Source of the DNA: a virus
DNA length: 37,063 nucleotides
IMG/VR virus record: IMGVR_UViG_3300042306_000590
Location: 1-37,063 of that record
Strand: one strand, 5' to 3'
This document shows positions 1-9,900 of this stretch, in pieces. The notes below the pieces were generated by a model that worked only from the letters and a program-made list of their open reading frames with translations, was not told where the DNA came from and did no database searches. The translations under genes were made by a program, and so were the position numbers. Position 1 is the first letter of the stretch; every line of letters starts with the position of its first letter.

Positions 1-3000
1 GTAGACAAAGCCATAATAATACTTAACTCAGCAAGTACTTTACTTATTTGTGCTTTCTGATAGGGTGTATATGTTGACCAGTTTTTAATTACATTGAATT
101 TATACTGTCTAATATCAGACATCATAGTATCTCCAAATGTTCTATAGTATCCTTCAGTTGGTGTACCAATTTCATGATCCATAGATACACGTTTGAATCT
201 TCTCTTATAACCTGGAGCAACATGTTTTCTCCACATTAATGCTAGGCGGCCAAGAGAATGTTTCTGAATTGTACCTTTATCAAAGTCATTATAAACACCA
301 TGCATATACTTATTTAACCCATGAAGTCTAGCTTGAATATCTTGTCTTTGTGTTTCTCCAAAAGGAACATACAAAGGTTTACCATCTTGATCTAGTTCTG
401 CTTCACCCTTGCTATTAGTCTTTGCAATTTTTATTTTGCTGTGTGCCTCATCTGCACCATAGGTATTATATGCTTGGAGTAATGTTATTTCTTCTCCTGT
501 AGCTTTATCTAAAACTTTAATAGAATCAAATAAGGCAAACATAGTTGATACCTGGATTTCATATTCACCAAAGTGTTGGTTAAAGAAAAGAGTATCTGTA
601 CGGAATAATTTATTTGCCATACTCATACTTACTTTCTTACCATAGTTATCTTTGAAGTTACCTTGCATTGGATCATATTTCTCTACTAACTTTCCTGCTA
701 GGCTAGTAGGGGCAGGTTTTCCAAAATCACTTAAGATTCCCGGTAAGTTTTTAGCAAGAAATGCTTTACCTCTTCTTAGATTTTTACGGTTAAAGAACTG
801 TCCACCTACAGCTTCAATCATTATTTGGATATTACCTTGTAAGTTATTGGCCACACCTTTAAGTAAATCAGCTGCAATTGTAGTAATTGCTGAGTAACTC
901 ATAGCTGTATTGGTAATTTTAGTAAGTGATAATCCACCAAAGATCTCTTCAGCTTTTTGCATCTCACCATAAACTACCATGTCTATAAATGCATCAAGAT
1001 GTTTTTTAGAATAGCTCTCACCATTCTGACGGATGTACTCTTCATAACCAAGCTTCTTTGCAAATGCATCTAATACACCTTGACCTTTACTATTTGTTTC
1101 TGGAACTTTACGGGCACCAACAATAGTTTTCATAAGAGATGTTTCAGCATTTATATTATTCAAAGCTTCATACTTATTAGCCATAGCACTAAAGACAAGA
1201 ACAGACATTGCAAAATCTAGTGTAACATCTTTAGCATCCATCTTCTGTGTATAATAAATAGGCAAGAACTTTACATCCTCCTCAGATAATGAACCCAATG
1301 CATACTCTGTATCCCATGATTGCATTTTGACAGCTTCACTTACATTTGTTTTAACAAAGTCTTTGAGACCATTTTGCATTATTCTTTCTAGATCAGACTT
1401 AGAAATAGAAGGAACTCTGAATTCTTTTTGTTGTGATTCAGGAAGTTTAGCTTGAGCTTCAAAATAAATCTTAAGTAACTCAGCATGATATCTACCTTTC
1501 TCATTTTTGGCAACATCATTAGAGTCATACATGGCATCCCATTTATCACTCTTATATTTATTAGATGGAGTTGCAAGATCATCAAAGTAAGTTACTACAC
1601 CTTTATACTCATTTACATTTTTCCTTTGCCATTTATTGTAATCATCCTCACTAATAATTTTGTTGTCTCTATCCTTTTGCATCTGGAGAATAATCTTATC
1701 TCTTTCTTCTTTTGGTCTTGCTTGTGTATTATCTATATACCATTTATTGCGGGCCTCCCACCAAGCCTTGATTTTAGCTGCTTCTTCCTTAGTAGCTTTT
1801 TCTCCAACTTTCTGTGGCAATGGGCCCAACTTTTCAAAGAATTCTCTTTTTGCTTTGTTGAACTTACTCATGTCAAACTTCTGAACAAACTGTATTTCTT
1901 TTCTGCTTCCAGAAATAGTACCGTCTTTATCATATATAGGTATCTCAACTTCATCATAAATTCCTTCATTGAATTTAGCTGTGTTATCTGAAGAAGCCGG
2001 AGCTGTCTTTCTATACTTCTGAAATGCATCAACCAGTCTGTCTCTGACTTTGATATCTTTTTGTCTAGCAAATTCTAACTGACTCTTAACAGACTTAGCA
2101 AATAAAGCCAAGGCACTATCAGAAGATGTAATAAGAGGTGAAAGCAAAAAGTCAAGAACTCCTTCATCCCTATTGGCCATCTTCAGAATCTTCTCCATTG
2201 ACCCTTGATCAACATCAAATCCTTCAAAGAGTTTAAGTCTATCTTCTAGTTTTTTAATTTGTTTTTCTTTTTTCTTATCAGACATTTTGGTATTAGCTTC
2301 AATGTCCTTTATCTCTTGTTGCATTCTTGCTATTTCTTGAGGAATGGTTTTGTCTTGTAGGGTAGACTTGTACTCCACTAAATACTCTGCCATAAGAGGG
2401 ATAGCTTCAGTGACTACTTTTTTCTTTACCTTGTCTCTGATTTTAATAGCGTCCGTTAACATCTTTTGTGGTGTCATTGGGCCATATGTATCTTCTACTC
2501 CAGCTCCTGTTGTAAAATAGTCCATCATATCAGCTGAGTCAATTTCATCTAAGATAGAATAGCTATTTGCAAAGTCATTGATACCAGTCAGCTCAATCAT
2601 GATCTCTTTAGAAGTCATGTTCTTTTTATTAGCCAATAGCTTACCAAATCTAATCTCTACTTGTTTAGCTTTATCATAGGCATCCTTGACAAACATTCCA
2701 ATTGAAGCTACACCATCCATAGTTTCCACAGCAGTAAGTAATTCTTTTAACTTACTCTGCTTGTACTTTACATTTGCAATCTTCTTACTGTTTAAGATCT
2801 CAATTTGTTTGTTGATGTAAACTTTGATTCTTTGTACTAATCCAGAAAAATCATCATTCTCCAGCTCTTCTTGGCCAGGCACTCCTTGACGTTCATCCTC
2901 ATAGTTCTCTTCTTTAACTACAACATTTAAATCTGGATTGAATTCATACTCTTCTTCAATCCAAATTCTCATTGCTTCATCTTCATTACCATGAGCTCTT

Positions 3001-3050
3001 GCAAGAACATCTTGCCATTCTCTACTTGTTTTTCTTGGACAACTTAACAT
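1..3050 (-). CDS. Large C-terminally truncated protein downstream of the virion RNA polymerase (partial, >1016 aa)
   Basis: An open frame runs from the ATG at 3048-3050 to the left edge with no stop, giving 1016 complete codons; the 3' end is outside the window. The start overlaps the stop of the 307-aa gene by 7 bases (ATGTTAAG), the tight coupling typical of this operon. The N-terminus reads MLSCPRKTSREWQDVL, followed by a short helical W-x-x-L...G...A pattern that resembles the N-terminus of the 307-aa protein. The first 350 residues are rich in charged helices, including a K/E-rich coiled-coil-like stretch near residues 235-265. Near residue 700 is a mildly hydrophobic helix, and towards the window edge a basic segment (LALMWRKHVAPGYKRR). 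I recognise no catalytic motif. From its position in the giant-protein block it is probably a virion or transcription-block protein of a crAss-like phage; this is inference. Confidence 0.85.
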   Translation of the reverse strand, partial: MLSCPRKTSREWQDVLARAHGNEDEAMRIWIEEEYEFNPDLNVVVKEENYEDERQGVPGQEELENDDFSGLVQRIKVYINKQIEILNSKKIANVKYKQSKLKELLTAVETMDGVASIGMFVKDAYDKAKQVEIRFGKLLANKKNMTSKEIMIELTGINDFANSYSILDEIDSADMMDYFTTGAGVEDTYGPMTPQKMLTDAIKIRDKVKKKVVTEAIPLMAEYLVEYKSTLQDKTIPQEIARMQQEIKDIEANTKMSDKKKEKQIKKLEDRLKLFEGFDVDQGSMEKILKMANRDEGVLDFLLSPLITSSDSALALFAKSVKSQLEFARQKDIKVRDRLVDAFQKYRKTAPASSDNTAKFNEGIYDEVEIPIYDKDGTISGSRKEIQFVQKFDMSKFNKAKREFFEKLGPLPQKVGEKATKEEAAKIKAWWEARNKWYIDNTQARPKEERDKIILQMQKDRDNKIISEDDYNKWQRKNVNEYKGVVTYFDDLATPSNKYKSDKWDAMYDSNDVAKNEKGRYHAELLKIYFEAQAKLPESQQKEFRVPSISKSDLERIMQNGLKDFVKTNVSEAVKMQSWDTEYALGSLSEEDVKFLPIYYTQKMDAKDVTLDFAMSVLVFSAMANKYEALNNINAETSLMKTIVGARKVPETNSKGQGVLDAFAKKLGYEEYIRQNGESYSKKHLDAFIDMVVYGEMQKAEEIFGGLSLTKITNTAMSYSAITTIAADLLKGVANNLQGNIQIMIEAVGGQFFNRKNLRRGKAFLAKNLPGILSDFGKPAPTSLAGKLVEKYDPMQGNFKDNYGKKVSMSMANKLFRTDTLFFNQHFGEYEIQVSTMFALFDSIKVLDKATGEEITLLQAYNTYGADEAHSKIKIAKTNSKGEAELDQDGKPLYVPFGETQRQDIQARLHGLNKYMHGVYNDFDKGTIQKHSLGRLALMWRKHVAPGYKRRFKRVSMDHEIGTPTEGYYRTFGDTMMSDIRQYKFNVIKNWSTYTPYQKAQISKVLAELSIIMALS

Positions 3051-3967
3051 ATTGCTTTCAATAAGGTTTCTATAACTTTATTTAAATCTTTATCAGTTTT
3101 TGCATCTCTTAAAGACTCATAGATATCTGCAGTATCAATACCTTTTACAGCAAGATACTCATCAAATCTTTGTTCTTTAATCATTTGCAATACTGCTCTG
3201 AAAATTCTATCTCTTTTTGCTTCATCAAGAGGCACACCAGGATCTCCTTCTGGAACCATTTCTCCAGTTTCTAAATCCATGTTTCTAAAGTAAACATCAT
3301 TGTTATACTTATCTACTAAATTGTATAAACCATTTTTGTTTAACTGCCATTTTAAAGTGCCTGCCATAAACTCTACAGGTTTACGTCCTCTATTTGTCTC
3401 TACTATAGACTGATAGGTGCGCAAACTATCTTCCAAATCTATTTCATCAGCACTAGACATCTCTTCTTCAATATCCTCAAAAAGATCATCAGTCTCAGAT
3501 TTAACTCTAGGAGTGATCTCTACTATTATTGAGTTTGGATCTCTTGTTTCACGCAATTTAAAAATATCAGGATAAGCCTCTTGTAACATTTGCATTACCT
3601 TTTTGTTTGGCTTATATATAATTTCTAAAGCTTCAACATTTATAGATGGTAACCTTGAATTTATAAAACCAGTGGTAATAAAGTATGCATCTTGGTATTT
3701 ACTTATAACACCTTTCAACATACTTTTAAGTGCTGTCTCTGACATGTATGGATTAAGCTCCATTGCTCTCTTAATAAAACTAGGAATGTTTTTCTTTTTC
3801 TCAGTAAGCCAGTCTTTAACTTCTTGCTTAGTAGGAATATCAAATGTTGAGTCTTCTGACCTTCCAGTATTTGTAGGATACCCACGGACAAAAGCCTCTG
3901 CCAGAGCGTCACCATAGACACTCTGCAAAGCCTTATAACCTTTATCTGCTTTGTTTATACAACTCAT
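3044..3967 (-). CDS. Hypothetical 307-aa protein between two giant genes
   Basis: A complete ORF of 307 aa. Its ATG overlaps the TGA of the 4211-aa polymerase gene (ATGA), and its TAA lies inside the start region of the following gene, so all three are probably translated in a coupled way. The N-terminus (MSCINKADKGYKALQSVYG) shares the S-C-x-x-K start and a following aromatic-x-x-L...G helix with the downstream gene product. The centre is acidic (residues about 155-180), and the C-terminal 80 residues are a charged helical region ending in KAIC. No enzyme motif, signal peptide or membrane segment is visible. It could be a small accessory subunit of the virion RNA polymerase or a structural linker; position is the only support for either. 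Confidence 0.85.
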   Translation of the reverse strand: MSCINKADKGYKALQSVYGDALAEAFVRGYPTNTGRSEDSTFDIPTKQEVKDWLTEKKKNIPSFIKRAMELNPYMSETALKSMLKGVISKYQDAYFITTGFINSRLPSINVEALEIIYKPNKKVMQMLQEAYPDIFKLRETRDPNSIIVEITPRVKSETDDLFEDIEEEMSSADEIDLEDSLRTYQSIVETNRGRKPVEFMAGTLKWQLNKNGLYNLVDKYNNDVYFRNMDLETGEMVPEGDPGVPLDEAKRDRIFRAVLQMIKEQRFDEYLAVKGIDTADIYESLRDAKTDKDLNKVIETLLKAIC

Positions 3968-6900
3968 GATAATTTACATTTTAAACTTTCAATATATTCT
4001 TCTTCTGAATAGTCAAATGGCATGTTTTCAAATTCATCCATTAAGTCCTCTAAGTTACCTAATATTTTTTTCTGAGCTTCAGTAAGACCATTATAAAATT
4101 CAGATAGCATGACATTTGAACCTCCAGCTACTGTTTTATTAACATTCCTAGATGGTTTTAATGGCATTCCTGGTGTTAGATCTGCAGCTCTTCTGAATGT
4201 AAGTGTGATTGTATAATTACTTATTACTTTTCCGTTTGGTAATGTAATAGGTAACTGACTACCAACTTTAGCATCATTTATAGGTGTAGAATGAGTTAAC
4301 TGAAATCTACCATTTCCATTTAAACCAAATGTATAAATGCTACCGTCTTTAGTAAGTACTTCATTAGTATAACCTTTTAATTTTTCATCACCTCTAAGAT
4401 ATCTATCATCATATTGATTAGCAAAAGTCATCTTACCTTTATTGTTATCTACAATACCTAAACCAGCATTTGCTCCCATAGTATATACAATTACAGGATA
4501 ACCTTCAGCAGACTTAGATTCTGTTACATCTTTATGAGGAAAAATAAATTCATTTGGTTGATATATATTACCTATTACAGAATCATAATCTGACATGTCA
4601 ATACCTAATGCATTTTCAATATCATCAATTATTGGTTGTAATGCAGACATTGGTGGTAATGGATTACCGTTTTGGTCAAGCTCATGATATGCATATGTAT
4701 ACTCACTTGCACCTATAGTATTACCTTTAGCATTCTGTCCTAAATCAATCAATCTATCTCTGACTCCGGTAGGGGCAAATGAATTTATCTTAATTGGTTT
4801 TGCTTTTATAGTAACTCTACTCCACATCTTACCAAAATGAAACATTTGATTAGCTCCTTTTCCTACATTCTCTTTGTATGTTTGAGCTTGTATTTGAGGT
4901 TTTATAAGATCTAAAAACTGTTGTTTTTTAGTTTTACTAGGATTAGTTTCAGCTTGTACAACACCATAATCTTCTGATATTACTTTAACATTATCATTCT
5001 GATTTACAGGTTGTGCAGTTTGATTTAATGTTTTCTCATACACATCTTTAATAGCTTGTTTACCTTGTTCTGTTGTATTAGATGAAGTACCTATTCCAGC
5101 AAAATTTTTAGTTAATACAGGAGTATTTATAGATAAAAAATCTTGTTTAGAAGAATCCCATTTATACCAACCTTGTGGATAAGTACTATTAGCAACTTGA
5201 TTAAATACATAAGTTGGTTTATTCATCATAATACCTAATTGAACAGCTACACTTGTTCCACCATTAACTTGAGGTACTAATGCCTTTTTAGTAACTTTAC
5301 CCATAGAAATAGTAATATCAGTTCCTTTTGGAATTAAAGAACCTATAGCAAAAATTCCATCAGCATTTTTAACCTGTGCATAATTTCTAATCTTTTTTGT
5401 ATTTCTTGTTGTATGATTAGATTCTATTCTACCCATAATTCTTTCAGCATTTGTCACAGCTATTTGAGCTTCACCAGTTGCTGGACCTTGAGTAGCTACA
5501 TCACCAATATCATTGGAGGCATCTACAGGTTTAACACCTTTAGCTTTAAGTCTTGGATCTGAAACATCACCATCTATTGGTAATAAATAATGTTTATCAT
5601 TTACCATTCCAAACTCTTTTCCTATTAAGTCCCATTCAGCATCATAACCTTTAGCACCACCTGAGTGATTTGTAAATTGAGATAAACCTGTAGGTTGATT
5701 TTGAGTAGATGGTTGAGTACCTCTAAGTTCATTTCTTACTTCCATAAGTAATTTAGGAAACTCTTTACCCCATTTAGTTTTATCTTGTGTATGTGTGAGA
5801 GTGGCATTACCTGTAGCAAGTAATTTAGCAAGAGCATCTGGATTTTGTTCAAAAGAAGATTTAATTAAGATTTTCATATTAATTGAAGAATCCGCATCCC
5901 ATCTTTGTTCATCTAATCCTTTTACTGTCCTACCAAATGCTCTAGCCTGAGCTGCTGATTTTTTATTAATATCTTCTACAATAGCATTTTTTTGATCCTC
6001 TGTATAAGATTTACTATAGTTTAATTTCTCTAATTGATAAGCATGCTCCACAGAAGGATAAGTTATACCATCTCCTAACATAAAAGGTCTTTTAGCAAAA
6101 TTACTTAACTCAGCATTTTCTCCTGTACTTGCATAAATATTAATCTTAGTTTCTGGTCCAGGTAAATTACCAGCAGATGGTTGAGTAGGACCTTGTTCTA
6201 AGAAGTCAGACATATCTCCAAAGTCATCTTCAGAGAATGTACTTAAGAAATCTTCTACAGATTCTTCTTCATTTAAATTACTTGGGTCAATCATGTAGTT
6301 TTTAAACTGAGACTTTGCATTCAATCTGTTATAGATTCTTTCTAATGTTTCTTCTGACAAATCATTATTCAAGAAAGAGTTTGCAGCATTTTGCATAATT
6401 TCAGTAAACGCCTCTGGATCCAAGACTTTAACAAATCCTAATTTAGAATAACCAGTTCCATGTTGATAATACATAAACATAGAAAAGTTTTTGAAAACAT
6501 CACTGATTCTATTATTATCCATTTTCTGAACTTCCTTATTGGAGTTTACTACTTTTCTTACAGTATAATCTGCTAGTTGTCTAAGATTTTTATAATAATC
6601 ATCAGCAACAGTTCCTTTAGCTGTAGCTTTATCATTCAACTCTAAAACATTTACATCTTTTGTAAATTTAGCTGGAGCCAATTGAGCCAGTACAGGAAAG
6701 TTATCTTTGATGTTTTGGTCTTCAAACTCATTAATTATATCCATAACCATTGTAGTATATGAATACTTAGTAGTACCCATAATAAATGCACGGTTATAAC
6801 TGTTCATCAATGCTGTTTGAGTAATATATTTATCATAACCCAAATCTTCTGAGCCTGCTTGGAAAGAAAGCTTAAGAAAGTCTTTATTCTTAGCTAAAGA

Positions 6901-9900
6901 TTCTTTAGTGTAAACAGTAGTTAAATATTCTTTCTCTATTGCAAACTTAAGATAAGTTGGAAATGTTGGGAAAGGATTTTCTCCAGCATCAAATGTATCT
7001 AAGTTTTTAGCTCTGTTACCTTCTGGAGTATTATTTGAACTCAAGAATATCCTAGCATCAAAATCTTTTCTAGCTTGTTCTAAATTAACTTTTACATCCT
7101 TATCTGTAAATGATACTGCAGGACCTGTTGTTACTTCTTTAATTGGTAAGCTGTGAACTGATTCCGGTAGGGTAACCGGGCTTCCATCATTATCAAGAGA
7201 GTTAGACTTAGTATTCTGGAAAATGTAATTTACCACTGCATTGTTGTACATGTTAATAAATCTTTCTTTTCCTTTTACACCTGGTCCAAACTTTTGAACA
7301 ATCATATCTCTAGTTTGGTCTATCTTTTTCTCAACAAACTTTGAGATAGTTTCATTAAGTCTCAATGGAAATAATGGAACTACAAGATCCATAATCAAAC
7401 CACTCTTATAGAATGAAGAAAGAATAGAATCTTTTCTTAGTCTTTTTAAGAAATCAGAATCAATTTTAGATGTTTCATCAAATAGTTTAAATGCATCATC
7501 CCTCTTCTTAATCTGAAGAGTAGTATCCATTAAACCTGTGTCTGGACTAAATGCCATTTCCAATTCATCCATTCCCTTAAATTGTTTTTCTAACTGCAGC
7601 ATGTGCATTAAAATAGCCAAGTTTTCTATACTAGGATTGCGTCCTCCTCTTACTAAAGATTGTAATCTATCTTTAGAAACTGTAGAAGATCCTGGGAATG
7701 CTCTATTCCATAAAGCCTCTGATGCATAATAGAAGTTATCATTATTAGCAATACCACCGGATCTTTTGAATAAAGTTTTTAAACTATCATAGTCTGTATT
7801 TTCTTCAAATTCTTTTAACTCAATAATTTGATCTACTGGAAAGTCATTACTATGAAATATTCTTTTTCCAGTAGCTTTTTTTAGAACTTCTTCTCCTTCT
7901 GCATCTTTTGTTTTAATGATGTAAACTTTATCTTGATCCTTTTGTTTTAGCATATCAGCTATGTCCATCATTCTGCGGTCATTTGCATAGTTTGCAACCT
8001 GCTTAACTATTTTCTTCATTTCTTCACCACCTGCAGAAACAAGAGAAGCAACAGTCTCCCTAAAGGCTGTAGATTTTACTTGATGACTAGGAACAGGTGC
8101 TTCTTGAAGTTTAGCCATTGAGCCTCCATAGTACATTTGTTTCTGAATGTAATCTACAATCCAAGGGTTATTGATAAAAGCAAATACTTCTGGTACACTT
8201 ACTCCAGCTTCAATAAGGTGATTGATTGTACCCAATGCCTCTTTTACAATTTGTAATTTAAATGGAAAAGGATTATTAGCACGGTCAAGCAAACCTTGAA
8301 GACCATGAGAAAAAATATCTCCAATCTTTTCACCATCTACATTATTCTGATTAGATAAAGAAATATTTTCATTAAACATAGTTTTATTATGTCTCATACG
8401 GATTACAACATCATACTGAGCAGGAATTTCATCATACTTTTTAGTTTCATCATTCCACACAGTGGCATTGTATGATAACGGCATAATAGCTCCTACACTT
8501 TTGAATAATGCATGCACTTTGTTTTTCTTGGCCATAATACCAAGCGGCATATTACCAGATAACATTGCTTCATGCTGACTTAAGTTGTAATCATTATCTA
8601 ATGATCTTGATGGACTCATTACTTCTTTGTCACCATTTATCCTTACAGACTCACCATGTGCATTCTTTTTGTTGTTATACCCTCTAGAATACTTGTCATA
8701 GAATTCAACTTCATCTTCTACAAGATATGTATTATTAGGTTTTGTTAAACTTGCATGATTATCCGGTAAGGAGAGTATATCCCGCGTGCTTTTGATTAAC
8801 TTGTTTTGTGCAGCTTTTTTGTACTGATCAATTAAAGCTTGAGGATTTGGTAACCCTTTTTCTTTTCTTACTTTTTTGCTAACACTATTAGATTCTTTTA
8901 CCATCTTGGTAAGCTGTTCCAAATTTTCTGCAGGTGCCTTAGTTAAAGTACCATCAGAATTTATATTTGGTAGCATGAAGAAAATCTTATCAACGTCAAA
9001 GTCAGATCCAGCTTTTGCAACAATCTCAGTTGGTACAATTACTGTGTTACCTGCACTAGCATCAAGGAAGTGCCATACTTCAGCAAATTCCATAGAGTTA
9101 GCAGCATCTGTTGGGATCCTTGGTCCTACAATAGTGATAAGCTCTCTGTTCTTATCTAACCACTCATCATTTTTAATTAACTCATTAAGACGGTCTGTAG
9201 TTCCAATAAGTTCTCCATCAGGATGTTTTAAATTAAGAATGTTCAAAAAGTCACCATTCATAGGTATTGCAACTTTCATAGCTGAAGTTGGTTGTCTTGT
9301 ACCATCTTTATTTAATTTACCTCTAGTATAAAAAGGTAAGTTGTTAGAACCCAGATATTTTCTGATTAATTCATCATTATTTTTAATAGCTTCATCTCTT
9401 TGGTAGGCACTGTCCCACACACCGTTATAGAACGTGGATGGAGCTTGAACCATAGATTCTCCCTTTGTCTTCTGTTTTATTATACTTTTTTGAATTCTAT
9501 TTACAATAACTTTCTCAAGCATGTCTGCCTCCGGGTGAATAGAAAAGTCCATAGATAGCTGATCACTAAGTGTAGTATCCAGAAGTTTAATCAAATGCTC
9601 AGGAACTTCTTTAGCTCCTAATTCATCTCTGATAAGTTCAATAAACTTATCTAACTTTCCAACATACTTTTCTGTCTTAGGATCATATTCATAACCTATC
9701 TTGTTTAATAAATCCAGAGCTAATGTTTCAGTGTAATCCTTAACATTAGCTTTGTAGTTATTAGCTATTTCAGCATTTGCTTTGTTAATTACATCTCCAA
9801 CATTGAAGAGACCATCTAATAATAATACACGTTTCTGAGTAGGATAGCTAATTTCTTTCTTAAGTTTGCTTGCAACTTTAGTTACATCCTTAAGATACTC

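Noticed and set aside
1485-1991. A 168-codon plus-strand frame rich in Phe, Ile and Leu that looks like a membrane protein
   Set aside because: It is antisense to the open left-edge gene; the hydrophobic look comes from reading Lys/Glu/Asn-rich codons backwards.
8876-9331. A 151-codon open frame on the plus strand
   Set aside because: It is antisense to the conserved polymerase catalytic region, so the sequence is explained by the minus-strand protein.
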